Source: Phycisphaerales bacterium
Lineage (GTDB): Bacteria; Planctomycetota; Phycisphaerae; Phycisphaerales; UBA1924
Length of the DNA stretch: 64,000 bases
Assembly (NCBI GenBank): GCA_040217175.1
Contig: JAVJNT010000002.1
Coordinates: 62,001-126,000 of the forward strand
Direction of reading: 5' to 3'
A program made the position numbers and the translations under genes. Positions within the stretch are counted from its first letter, which is position 1, and every line of letters starts with the position of its first letter. Of this stretch, positions 33,545 to 41,776 are shown in pieces. The notes beneath the pieces were generated by a model, which saw only the letters and a list, made by a program, of their open reading frames with translations, ran no database searches and was not told where the DNA came from.

Positions 33545-34642
33545 TTACCTACCATACATTTCCTGTACGGCCGGCAGCAGGTCGTCCCGGAGCGTCTCGG
33601 CGAAGTCGCGGTGGGTCTGGACGCCCAGGTCTCGCGCCGCGGCCGAGCGATCCACGTCGCCGGGCCAGCTCGCGACGATGCGGGCCCGGCCGGGGTGGAT
33701 GTCGTACCGCGGGCGGAAGCCCGGGAAGTGGGCGGCGATGGCGACGGCGATCTCCCCAGCCGTGGGCGCGAAGCTCGCGACGTTGTAGACCCTGCGCGAC
33801 AGGCCGTCGGCTCGGGCCAGGGCGAGGGTCGCGTCGACGGCGTCGGCCATGAGCATGAACGGCAGCCTGGCGTGCTCGGGCACGAAGCAGACGGCCTCGT
33901 CGCCCTTGGCCGCGGCGTGGAGCATCAGGGGGCCGTAGTCGCTCGTGCCGCCGCTGGGCGCCGTGTGCGGACTGATCAGGCCTGGGTATCGCACGCAGCG
34001 GAAGTCGATGGTCGCGGGCGCGTCGCCGCGATCGAGCAACTGGAAGTGCTCGGCGTAGTAGCGGCCCAGGTGCTCGCAGCACAGCTTGTTGACGCCGTAC
34101 ATGGTGATGGGGTTGAGGTAGTCGTCTTCGGCGACGGCGCCGGCTCGCTGCTTCTCGGCCTCGCTGGGCAAGCCGTACACGGCGATGGAACTGGGGTAGA
34201 TGAACCTCACCGGGCGCGTCGTGGCGCGAGCCTGCTCGGCGAGCAGCCGCAGGAGGTTCATGGTGCCCTGGGTGTTCACCTCGTGGGCGAGGGAAGGGTT
34301 GCGCTCGCCCGTCGAGCTGAGCAGCGCGGCGAGGTGGTAGACCTCGGTGATCTCGTAGTGGGCGAGGATGGAAGCGATGGCGAAGGGATCGCGCACGTCG
34401 CCGGTGAAGACGGCGTGGCATCGGCTGGCGAGTTCGTCGTGGATGGGGCGCAGGTCGAAGGCGACGATGGGCGTGTCGGTCGACTCGCTGAGGCGGTGGA
34501 TGAGGCCGTGGCCGACCTCGCCGCCCGCGCCGGTGAGCAGGATCGCCTGCCGCCGGGGTGCGCCGTGGGCGACGGCGGACTCGAGGCCCGCGGTGGGCTC
34601 CAGGGCGGTCGGGGACAGCCGGATGTCGGGGTTCTCGCTCAC
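33545..34642 (-). CDS. SDR-type NAD-dependent epimerase, L-threonine 3-dehydrogenase-like
   Basis: A 365-aa extended SDR. The Rossmann loop is TGAGGEVGHGL near residue 38, followed by VAFDLRP (acidic residue, NAD preference). Ser is in YPSSIAVYG and the catalytic Tyr/Lys in YGVNK. The segment RYPGLISPHTAPSGGTSDYGPLMLHAA is characteristic of the SDR threonine dehydrogenase branch, whose product is 2-amino-3-ketobutyrate. A 2-amino-3-ketobutyrate ligase gene is not adjacent. The first 30 residues are an unusual extension; a GTG start at 34642 is used without a clear ribosome site. UDP-sugar epimerase remains an alternative. Confidence 0.78.
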   Translation of the reverse strand: MSENPDIRLSPTALEPTAGLESAVAHGAPRRQAILLTGAGGEVGHGLIHRLSESTDTPIVAFDLRPIHDELASRCHAVFTGDVRDPFAIASILAHYEITEVYHLAALLSSTGERNPSLAHEVNTQGTMNLLRLLAEQARATTRPVRFIYPSSIAVYGLPSEAEKQRAGAVAEDDYLNPITMYGVNKLCCEHLGRYYAEHFQLLDRGDAPATIDFRCVRYPGLISPHTAPSGGTSDYGPLMLHAAAKGDEAVCFVPEHARLPFMLMADAVDATLALARADGLSRRVYNVASFAPTAGEIAVAIAAHFPGFRPRYDIHPGRARIVASWPGDVDRSAAARDLGVQTHRDFAETLRDDLLPAVQEMYGR

Positions 34643-34688
34643 GGCGCAGGATAGGGGCGTGTCGCCCTTGGTGCGGTATCATCGCGGC

Positions 34689-34892
34689 ATGGCCATCGCC
34701 GTCATCGCGATCGTCTTCGGGTATGCGGGCCTTGGCCTGCTGGTGGCGATCCCGATGTGCCTCGTAGGGCTCGGCCGGCTCGACCCGGCGGCGGCCGCGG
34801 GCACGTGGGGCTTCCGCGTGCTTTCCATCCCGGGCGTGATGGTGCTCTGGCCGGTCGTGCTCGGGCGGTGGCTGAAGCGGGGCAAGGCGTGA
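34689..34892 (+). CDS. Small two-TM membrane protein of the Rieske cluster
   Basis: A 67-aa hydrophobic protein with two TM helices (about residues 3-25 and 42-58), GIRL-type loops and a basic end (RWLKRGKA). No family recognised. Its stop is overlapped by the next start (GTGA), the first of three such overlaps, so the four genes are translated as a unit. Probably a small subunit or assembly factor of the membrane electron-transfer protein two genes on. Starts 46 nt from the divergent epimerase gene. Confidence 0.6.
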   Translation: MAIAVIAIVFGYAGLGLLVAIPMCLVGLGRLDPAAAAGTWGFRVLSIPGVMVLWPVVLGRWLKRGKA

Positions 34893-35032
34893 AGGCCGGG
34901 CATCGGCGCATGCACGTGGTGATGTGGGTGCTCGTGCTCGTTGGCACGCTGGCGATCATCGTTGCCGGCGCGATGAAGCGCTCGGGTGACGTCGAGCCGG
35001 GGCCGAGCGTCTCGGCGGAGCCGGCGCCGTGA
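34889..35032 (+). CDS. 47-aa single-TM microprotein of the Rieske cluster
   Basis: A short coding sequence starting at GTG 34889 inside the preceding stop. Basic N-terminus (VKAGHRRMHVVM), one TM helix (VMWVLVLVGTLAIIVAGAMK), then a short acidic/Pro tail. The next gene starts in its stop (GTGA). Position and coupling, rather than homology, support it as real. Confidence 0.55.
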   Translation: MKAGHRRMHVVMWVLVLVGTLAIIVAGAMKRSGDVEPGPSVSAEPAP

Positions 35033-36075
35033 GCGTGCAGTACCGGGCCGTGAATTGGACGCGGCACAAGGTCGTGTACGACCTGGTGCTCGCGGGCGCG
35101 TGCGTCGCGTTCGTCGGCGTGTTCATGGTGATGAGCATGGTGGTGCACCCGCCGCCGAACGAGGTGTCGCCGCCGATCCTGGTGATGCGGGCGCTCGGGA
35201 CGCTGGCGATCGTGCTGCTGCACGTGGTGCTGGCGATCGGACCGCTGGCGAGGCTCTGGCCACGCACGACGTTCCTGCTGGCAAACCGCCGGCACCTGGG
35301 CGTCGCGACGTTCCTGGTGGCCGGGCTGCATGCGTTCGTGGTGTACGGGTTCTACGGCGGCTTCGGCGTCGAGAACCCGGTGCTCGCGGTGCTCGTACGG
35401 CCCGACGGGAGCGTGGGCTTCGAGTTCGTCGGTTTTCTCGCGCTGCTCGTGCTGCTGGTGATGGCGGCGACGAGCCACGACTTCTGGCTGGCGCTCCTCG
35501 GGCACGGCGTGTGGAAGGCGATGCACATGGCCGTGTACGTGGCGTATGCGCTGGTGGTCGCGCACGTGGTGTTCGGCGTGCTGCGGAGCGAGAAGTCGCT
35601 CGTGTTTCCTTTGCTGCTCCTTGGTGGTGCGTTGGTGCTCGGTGGCTTGCACCTGGTTGCCGGGGGCCGCGAGTGGCGGCGCGATGCGGCATCGTCGGAC
35701 GAATCTGAGGATGGCTGGATCGACGTCGGCGATCCGCACGAGATTCCCGACAAGCGGGCGCGCGTCGTGTGCCTGGGGTCGGGCAATCGCGTGGCGGTGT
35801 TCCGGGATGGCGATCGGCTGTCGGCCCTGAGCAACGTGTGTGCGCACCAGGGGGGGCCGCTGGGCGAGGGCGAGATCCTCGACGGCTGCGCGACCTGCCC
35901 GTGGCACGGGTACCAGTACCACACGGAGAACGGCCAGAGCCCGCCGCCCTACACCGAGAAGATTCCGACGTACGAGCTGCGCGTGCGCGGCGGGCGCGTG
36001 GAGGTGAACCCCAGGCCGAACGAGCCCGGCACGCCGACCACGCCGGTAAGCATCACCGAAGGGGGTGCGTCGTGA
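35029..36075 (+). CDS. Ferric-reductase-like membrane domain fused to a Rieske [2Fe-2S] domain
   Basis: A 348-aa redox protein. The N-terminal half (about residues 15-220) has about six TM helices with histidines placed as in heme b-binding ferric reductase-like domains (VLLHVVLAIGPL, RRHLGVATFLVAGLHAFVV, MHMAVYVAYALVVAHVVFG). The C-terminal half (about 232-335) is a Rieske domain. Its cluster ligands are in CAHQGG (C274, H276) and CPWHGY (the second Cys and His, 14-17 residues on), giving C-x-H-x16-C-x2-H. The soluble domain is on the opposite end of the chain from a typical cytochrome b-Rieske pair. Starts GTG 35029 in the preceding stop. Likely passes electrons across the membrane; partner unknown. 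Confidence 0.85.
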   Translation: MSVQYRAVNWTRHKVVYDLVLAGACVAFVGVFMVMSMVVHPPPNEVSPPILVMRALGTLAIVLLHVVLAIGPLARLWPRTTFLLANRRHLGVATFLVAGLHAFVVYGFYGGFGVENPVLAVLVRPDGSVGFEFVGFLALLVLLVMAATSHDFWLALLGHGVWKAMHMAVYVAYALVVAHVVFGVLRSEKSLVFPLLLLGGALVLGGLHLVAGGREWRRDAASSDESEDGWIDVGDPHEIPDKRARVVCLGSGNRVAVFRDGDRLSALSNVCAHQGGPLGEGEILDGCATCPWHGYQYHTENGQSPPPYTEKIPTYELRVRGGRVEVNPRPNEPGTPTTPVSITEGGAS

Positions 36076-36791
36076 GCGGTCGGCCGGGCATCTACGTGAT
36101 CTATCGGCCGCTGCCGGCGGCCATGCTGACGCTCGTGCTGGCGGCCGTCGGTGCGCTGGCGGGGCTGATGCTGGGCACCGCCGCGGCGGCCGCGCTGGGC
36201 CAGCGCGATCCAGGAACGGGCGTGTGGGATACGTCGAGCGCCATCACGCTCTCGGGCACGATCGTGGCCGAGCCGTATCCGATGCTGCTGCCTGACGATG
36301 GCGCGGCCGGCGTGCTGCTGGTGGGCGTGGGCAAGGTCGGCCCGCCGCAGGAGGTGCTCGATCTGATTGGCAGCAGCGCGAGCGTCACGGGCTATCGCCT
36401 GGAGCGCGACGGCATGCGAATGCTCGAGGTGCAGTCGACGAGCGCGGGCGAGGGCTCGGGCGGGCCGATTGCACGGACTCCCGCGGATCGTGGCGAGCAT
36501 GCGATTGCAACCGAGATTCTCGACAGCAAGTGCTACCTGGGCGCGATGAAGCCCGGCAGCGGCGAGGGCCACCAGGCATGCGCGATCCTCTGCGTGCGCG
36601 GCGGCATCCCGCCCATGATCTCGTGGAGCGATGCGGCGGGCGTCAGGCATTATGCGCTACTGACGACCGCCGGCGGCGAGCCCATGCGCGACGAGGACAC
36701 GAGCCTGATCGCCGAGCCCGTGGTCGTCACGGGGACGCTCACGGCCCGGGATGGCTGGCTGTGGATGGCGGCCGACCGGATCGAGCGGTAA
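36072..36791 (+). CDS. Membrane-anchored Cys-containing protein of the Rieske cluster
   Basis: A 239-aa protein starting at GTG 36072 in the stop of the Rieske gene. One TM helix near 14-40 (AAMLTLVLAAVGALAGLMLG), then a soluble, probably periplasmic domain. A striking conserved-looking block reads ILDSKCYLGAMKPG, then HQACAILCVRGGIPPM, with three Cys that could bind metal or a heme. I recall this block in proteins beside Rieske/ferric reductase genes elsewhere, but have no family name. It presumably works with the upstream protein. No signal peptidase site is evident. Confidence 0.75.
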   Translation: MSGRPGIYVIYRPLPAAMLTLVLAAVGALAGLMLGTAAAAALGQRDPGTGVWDTSSAITLSGTIVAEPYPMLLPDDGAAGVLLVGVGKVGPPQEVLDLIGSSASVTGYRLERDGMRMLEVQSTSAGEGSGGPIARTPADRGEHAIATEILDSKCYLGAMKPGSGEGHQACAILCVRGGIPPMISWSDAAGVRHYALLTTAGGEPMRDEDTSLIAEPVVVTGTLTARDGWLWMAADRIER

Positions 36792-36815
36792 GGCGCAGGC
36801 GGGACGACTCGTCGG

Positions 36816-37475
36816 TCATTCGTCCTTGCCGCCCTGGCCGAGCCCGAAGGCCGAGCCGACGGCGAGCAGGATCCAGATGGCGTCGTAGCCGCTGAGGAAG
36901 TTTTCGCCGCTCATGCTGGCGTACTCCTCTTCGACCATCGCGACGTTGGTCTCGTGCTGCTCTCGGTAGGCCTTGCGAACGGCTTGCTGGTGTTCGGGCG
37001 TCTGGTCGTCCCAGTATTCGAGGGTGGCGGCCCAGAGGTCGGGCGGGTAATCAGCTTCGCGCCAGCGGAAGTACTGGCCTTCGGGCAGCTCGGGCCAGTC
37101 GATGTCGTAGCCCTCGTCTTCCCAATGCTCGACGACCTGGTCGGCGACGTAGCACATGAGGATCTCGTTGGAGAACTGCGAGGCTACGGCAAGATCGCGA
37201 TCGTCTTGGTAGATCAGTTCGATGACGGCGAGCTTTCCTGCGGCAACAGCCGCGATCGCGACGACCGCCGCGACGATGCCCGAGCCGGTGCTTGCCCCGC
37301 CTCCGACGAGGTTGGCCCCCACCATGGCTCCGGCCCCGGCGAGCACGCCGACGCCCCAGGCGATCCAGCCGATCTCGGCCCCGGTGTAGAACCCGACGAC
37401 CGCCCAGATCGCTGCCCCGACCGCACCGCCGATGAGGGCCCCGATGAATGCACCAACCATGCCGCCCGCTCCCAT
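36816..37475 (-). CDS. Gly-rich transmembrane protein of unknown function
   Basis: 219 aa, unrecognised. Residues 1-85 form three hydrophobic, glycine-zipper helices (GAFIGALIGGAVGAA, GWIAWGVGVLAGAGAMVGANL, VAAVVAIAAVAAGKLAVIEL). Then a soluble acidic domain contains LPEGQYFRWREADYPPDLWAATLEYW and DQTPEHQQAVRKAYREQH, followed by a C-terminal TM helix. The start is taken at ATG 37475; earlier in-frame codons would add an unlikely basic stretch. Its 3' end is 24 nt from the Rieske cluster on the opposite strand. Confidence 0.65.
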   Translation of the reverse strand: MGAGGMVGAFIGALIGGAVGAAIWAVVGFYTGAEIGWIAWGVGVLAGAGAMVGANLVGGGASTGSGIVAAVVAIAAVAAGKLAVIELIYQDDRDLAVASQFSNEILMCYVADQVVEHWEDEGYDIDWPELPEGQYFRWREADYPPDLWAATLEYWDDQTPEHQQAVRKAYREQHETNVAMVEEEYASMSGENFLSGYDAIWILLAVGSAFGLGQGGKDE

Positions 37476-37553
37476 CTTCACAATGCGCCGAGTGGGCGCT
37501 GCCCCAGAGACCCCATGCGGCGGGCTCGCCGACCGCTGCACGCACAATCTAAC

Positions 37554-37584
37554 GAAATTGGGCTCGCAAAGCAAGCCCAATTTC
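37554..37584 (-). terminator. Terminator of the FG-GAP dockerin gene
   Basis: An 11-bp perfect stem (GAAATTGGGCT / AGCCCAATTTC) with a 9-nt loop, 35 nt beyond the stop at 37620 on the minus strand. It ends in ATTTCGTT. Confidence 0.65.
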
Positions 37585-37619
37585 ATGGATCACCAGAACA
37601 AGGGAAGGGACGTTGCCGA

Positions 37620-39053
37620 TCAGCCCCCGCAGCCCGCGTCGAAGGCGTTCTGGAACGCGAGGAAGTCGAAGATGGTGAGCGAGCCGTCGCCGTCGAAGTC
37701 CGCCGCGAGGTCGCCCGCGTCGAACAGGTTCTGGAAGCCCAGGAAGTCGAAGATCGTGAGCAGGCAGTCGCCGTCGATGTCCGGGCGGCATCCGCTGACG
37801 GTCAGTGCATAGAGAGCGCCGGTATTGGGCGTGCCCGGGACCGGATCTCCGCTGTTGGCCGAGGGCGCACCCGCGAGCACGCGCAGTCCGCTCGGGCTTT
37901 GGTACAACGCCGAGGACGTACCGAATCGGGCGAACGGGATTGCGTCGGCTGGTCGAATGATCGAGGTCTGTACCGGGTTGGCCGGGTCGCTGATGTCAAA
38001 CGCGTAGGCCGTGCCAGCGAGCGTGGTCTCGCCGGAGCTGGCACCCACGAGCAGTAGGTCCTCGGTCAGCGAGACCGAGATGCCGAAGCCGCCGACCCCG
38101 ATGGGATCGGTCGGAAGGACCTTCGACAATTGGACCGGGTTGGCCCGATCGCTCACGTCATAGAGGTAGACCGAACCGGTACTGCCGTCGGGGTTGCTGG
38201 TGTCCGAGGCGATGGCGGCCAGGGCGACGTCGCCTTCGATCAACAAATCGACGACGAAGCCGAAGTTGTTGCCGGTCGTCGCATCGGCGGGCACGATCTT
38301 GGCGGTCTCGAGGCCCGTCTCGATGTTGAAGAGGTACGCCGACCCCGAACTCGCGCCCATGTCGTCGTTGCCGATCGCGCCGATGAGCGCGTAGCCCACT
38401 TCGCCGGCCGTCACGCCGCCGCCATCGATCGCGACCGAGCTGCCAAAGCGGTCGACGGCGGCCGCATCGGACGCGGTCAGCTTGAACCGCTCGACCGCAT
38501 CCAAGCCAACGATCTCAAAGACGTACACCGCGCCGGTGGAACTGCTCTTATCCGATGCACCGACAACCGCGCGATCGAAGTCGATGTCGACGGCGCCGCC
38601 GAAGAGGTCGAGGCCCCTGCCATCGCTAGCGGTCAGCTTGTCGATCTGGGCGCCCGTGGAGCGAAGGAAGAGGTAGGCGGCACCAGCGGCCGGACCCAGT
38701 TCGTTCTCGAACGGCGCGCCGACGAGCGCGAGGGCGTTGTCGGCGGCCACGTCCGCACCGAATCGGTCGGCATTTTCGCCGTCGTTCGGCGCGAGCGTGA
38801 ACTGGAGCTGGGGCACGGTGGGGTTGATCGCGTAGATGAAGGCCCGGCCCGCGCCATCGGCGCCACCGATTGGTGCTCCAACGACGCCGAAGCCGGCGGC
38901 CGCGGCATCGAACGACGCCCCGAAGTCATCATCGGTGGCGACGGAGGCCGGCGTAACCTTGGCGTCCTCGCTGCTGCACTGGGTCTGGGCTTGGGCGAAA
39001 GCGGCAAGGCCGGCTGTGGTGGCGAGGCTGGCGGCGATTCTGGCGTAACGCAT
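37620..39053 (-). CDS. Secreted FG-GAP protein with GC-type dockerin-like tail
   Basis: A 477-aa exported protein. Signal peptide at 1-22 (ending AAFAQA). The middle (about 40-400) is made of repeated FG-GAP-like blades (DDDFGASFDAAAAGFGVVGAP; GDNFGFVV; DRFGSSVAIDGGG) of a beta-propeller. The C-terminus is two dockerin-like segments, each with DxDxDxxLTIFDFLxFQNxFDAG, ending in GCGG. Comparable tails occur in four other proteins in this window. Dockerin motifs normally bind calcium and cohesins, but this type is a planctomycete anchoring tail of unproven partner. AGGAG lies 8 nt before the start. Confidence 0.85.
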   Translation of the reverse strand: MRYARIAASLATTAGLAAFAQAQTQCSSEDAKVTPASVATDDDFGASFDAAAAGFGVVGAPIGGADGAGRAFIYAINPTVPQLQFTLAPNDGENADRFGADVAADNALALVGAPFENELGPAAGAAYLFLRSTGAQIDKLTASDGRGLDLFGGAVDIDFDRAVVGASDKSSSTGAVYVFEIVGLDAVERFKLTASDAAAVDRFGSSVAIDGGGVTAGEVGYALIGAIGNDDMGASSGSAYLFNIETGLETAKIVPADATTGNNFGFVVDLLIEGDVALAAIASDTSNPDGSTGSVYLYDVSDRANPVQLSKVLPTDPIGVGGFGISVSLTEDLLLVGASSGETTLAGTAYAFDISDPANPVQTSIIRPADAIPFARFGTSSALYQSPSGLRVLAGAPSANSGDPVPGTPNTGALYALTVSGCRPDIDGDCLLTIFDFLGFQNLFDAGDLAADFDGDGSLTIFDFLAFQNAFDAGCGG

Positions 39054-39289
39054 TGGCTCTCTCCTGTGTGTTGGTTCACTCTCCGGGCGAGTTTGTAAGC
39101 CGATGCGGGAAACCGGGCAAGACGGCGCAGCGATTTGACCGCCATTTCTACGTAGTCGCTATGCCAGCCTCGCCTCACTTGCCCAGCTTGCTGGAGCGAC
39201 GGGCGGTCCGCGACCGATTCGAGGAGCTATCCTGCAGCGCCCGGAAGCACGCAACCGGCCCGGCCGGGCCTATGCCATCATGGAGGGGC

Positions 39290-41254
39290 ATGTTGGCGAC
39301 GAAGAAGACTCCCAGCAAGCCAGCCAGCAGGTCTCGCGCCACTGCCGAAACCATGGCGGGCAAGCAGCGCGACATCTCCGTCAGCGAGTTCTTCGCCAAG
39401 AACCGCCACCTGCTGGGCTTCGACAACCCGCGCAAGGCGCTGCTGACCACCGTCAAGGAGGCCGTGGATAACGCGCTGGACGCCTGCGAAGAAGCGGGCA
39501 TCCTGCCGGACATCGAGGTCCTCATCGAGGAGCTTTCGGCCCCACCGAGCACGAGCAAGCCCGGGCGGTATGCCGTCACCATCACCGACAACGGGCCGGG
39601 CATCGTCCGCAAGCAGGTCGAGAACATCTTCGGCCGGCTGCTCTACGGCAGCAAGTTCCACCGCATGAAGATGAGTCGCGGCCAGCAGGGCATCGGCATC
39701 TCGGCGGCGGGCATGTATGGGTTGATGACGACGGGCAAGCCCATGGTCATCACGACCAAGCCGGGCAAGCGCAAGGCGGCACACCACCTCGAGCTGGCGA
39801 TGGACACCACGAAGAACAAGCCCGAGGTGACCATCGACGTCGAGACGGATGACTTCCCCGAGACGTCGAGCGGCACAGGCACGCGCGTCCGCATCGAGAT
39901 GGAGGCCCGCTACCAGCGCGGCAAGACCAGCGTCGAGGCGTACCTCGAGCAGACGGCCATCGCGAACCCGCACGCGCAGATCACGTTCATCCCGCCCGAG
40001 AAGGCGGCGGGCGGGCCGGCGCTCGAGGTTGACGACGTCTCGACCGAGCTTAGCCACACCACCGAGCTTGCCGATCGGTACGTTTTCCCGCGGGCCGTCG
40101 AGGAACTGCCGCCCGAGACCGAGGAGATCAAGCCTCACCCGTATGGCGTTGAGCTCGGCAACTTCTTGCGGATGCTCAAGAGCACGAACGAGAAGCAGCT
40201 GACCGGCTTCTTCAAGAACGAGTTCAGCCGCGTGCCGCCGGCCATCGTGAAGGACGTCACGGCCAAGGCAACGACCAAGGGCAAGACGCTCACCGGGCAG
40301 ACGTACGTCAAGACCGTCGACCACGACGCGGCCGAGCGGTTGTACCGGGCGCTGCAGGACAGCAAGCTGCGGGCGCCGCCGACGGACTGCCTCGCGCCCA
40401 TCGGCGTGCGGCAGATGCTCAGCGGGCTGCTCAAGGGCGTGAAGGCCGAGTTTTACGCGGCGAGCACCCGCGACCCGGCGGTGTACCGCGGCAACCCGTT
40501 CCAGATCGAGGCGGCGATCGCGTTCGGGGGCGACCTGCCGGGCGACGAGCCGGCCCGCGTCATCCGCTTTGCCAACCGCGTGCCGCTGCTGTATCAGCAG
40601 AGCGCATGCTGCTCGTTCAAGGCCGTCGTCGAGACGGGCTGGAAGAACTACAGCCTCAGCCAGCCGCGCGGGGCGCTGCCGGTGGGCCCGATGGTCATCA
40701 TGGTGCACATGGCCAGCGTGTGGGTGCCCTTCACGAGCGAGAGCAAGGAGGCGATCGCCGACTACGACGAGATCCGTAAGGAGATGCGGCTGGCGCTGCA
40801 GGAGTGCGGGCGGAAGCTGGGGACGTACCTCCGCCGCCGGCAGAAGATGCGGCGCGAGGGCCAACGGCGCGACGTGTTCGCGCGATACATCGCCGAGATC
40901 GCGCGCTCGACGTCGGCCCTCACGGGCGAGGACGAGGGCGCGTTGCTCGACGCATTGCTGAAGCAAGCCCAGGCCCGGACGGCCATCGCCGACGCCGAGC
41001 TCGACGAGGACGGCAACTTCGTGAAGAAGGACAAGGGTGCCTCGGACGACGACGGCGTGATCATCGTCGACAGCGAGTCGAGGCCGTCGCAGGTGGAAGC
41101 GAAGTCGAACGGCCAAGCAACGAAAGCCGCCGAGTCCGACGCGGGCCGCGGGCTCTTCGGAGGTGATGAGGAGAGCGTGCCGGTGCGGCGGAAGAAGAAC
41201 GGGAAGAAGACGGGCAAGAAGGTCGGGAAGAAAACAAGTGTGAGCCGGAAGTGA
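39290..41254 (+). CDS. top6B: DNA topoisomerase VI subunit B
   Basis: ATPase subunit of a type IIB topoisomerase that, with subunit A, passes one duplex through another. 654 aa. GHKL ATPase motifs are complete: N-box EAVDNALDACEEAG (near 57), G1 TDNGPGI (near 100), and the long lid motif LYGSKFHRMKMSRGQQGIGISAAGMYGL (near 122-150). A helix-2-turn-helix segment and a transducer domain with QSACCSFKAVVETGWKNYSLSQ follow. The C-terminus is a Lys-rich, acidic extension beyond the archaeal core. ATG 39290 is used; TTG 39293 (MATKK) has a better ribosome-site spacing. Its stop overlaps the next start (GTGA). Confidence 0.93.
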   Translation: MLATKKTPSKPASRSRATAETMAGKQRDISVSEFFAKNRHLLGFDNPRKALLTTVKEAVDNALDACEEAGILPDIEVLIEELSAPPSTSKPGRYAVTITDNGPGIVRKQVENIFGRLLYGSKFHRMKMSRGQQGIGISAAGMYGLMTTGKPMVITTKPGKRKAAHHLELAMDTTKNKPEVTIDVETDDFPETSSGTGTRVRIEMEARYQRGKTSVEAYLEQTAIANPHAQITFIPPEKAAGGPALEVDDVSTELSHTTELADRYVFPRAVEELPPETEEIKPHPYGVELGNFLRMLKSTNEKQLTGFFKNEFSRVPPAIVKDVTAKATTKGKTLTGQTYVKTVDHDAAERLYRALQDSKLRAPPTDCLAPIGVRQMLSGLLKGVKAEFYAASTRDPAVYRGNPFQIEAAIAFGGDLPGDEPARVIRFANRVPLLYQQSACCSFKAVVETGWKNYSLSQPRGALPVGPMVIMVHMASVWVPFTSESKEAIADYDEIRKEMRLALQECGRKLGTYLRRRQKMRREGQRRDVFARYIAEIARSTSALTGEDEGALLDALLKQAQARTAIADAELDEDGNFVKKDKGASDDDGVIIVDSESRPSQVEAKSNGQATKAAESDAGRGLFGGDEESVPVRRKKNGKKTGKKVGKKTSVSRK

Positions 41255-41772
41255 GCGTTCCAACGGATGATCTGCGGGACTCCGGCGGTTGGTACTCCTG
41301 TTCTCAGGCGTACCTTCATCTGCGGTTCGGCGTCGATGTTTGGGAGCACCCATATGGCATTGGGTCCTGCGACGTGGCGCTCGAAGAGGCGTGTCGATGC
41401 TATTTGGATGTCGATTTTCTTCATCCGATTGCTCATGGCGAACTCGTTTGGGCGATTACGGGAGCGTTGACCGAGTTATTTGAGGAAGGAATGCCCACTA
41501 GCGATCAACTCGATCTTGCACAGCGCGTTGTTCTCAATGCGCAACAATGGCCGTGGGCAATCAGCGCACTTCTTTCCGCGGACGGATGTAGCGAACGAGT
41601 CGACCGGGGTTCATTTCGTCTCTACCAGTGGCTAAAGAGTTTAGAGGGCCTCGATTTCTCGGCTATGCGGCATCGATATGACAAGTACTTCCGCAGCAAT
41701 CCGCCCACGGAACACAAGACCAACTCAATCATCGTGGGTCCCTACGACACCCCTCCGATCAATCAGGACTAA
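41251..41772 (+). CDS. Orphan low-GC protein between the topoisomerase VI subunits
   Basis: A 173-aa protein starting at GTG 41251, inside the stop codon of top6B. No family recognised; no TM helix or signal peptide. It is rich in aromatic residues (repeated Trp and Tyr: GGWYSC, YLHLRFGVDVWEH, WPWAISALL, YQWLKSLEGL) and predicted mostly helical, ending in a charged/Pro segment. Counted directly, bases 41401-41520 are 57 G+C of 120 (47.5%), against 42 of 60 at 40861-40920 in top6B. Its stop is 4 nt before top6A. Possible roles are an operon-specific partner or a recent insertion; nothing in the sequence decides. Confidence 0.75.
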   Translation: MSVPTDDLRDSGGWYSCSQAYLHLRFGVDVWEHPYGIGSCDVALEEACRCYLDVDFLHPIAHGELVWAITGALTELFEEGMPTSDQLDLAQRVVLNAQQWPWAISALLSADGCSERVDRGSFRLYQWLKSLEGLDFSAMRHRYDKYFRSNPPTEHKTNSIIVGPYDTPPINQD

Positions 41773-41776
41773 CACA

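Noticed and set aside
41251-41772. Orphan gene as an insertion sequence or intein
   Set aside because: No transposase motifs, inverted ends or splicing motifs; its ends overlap or abut coding sequences precisely.
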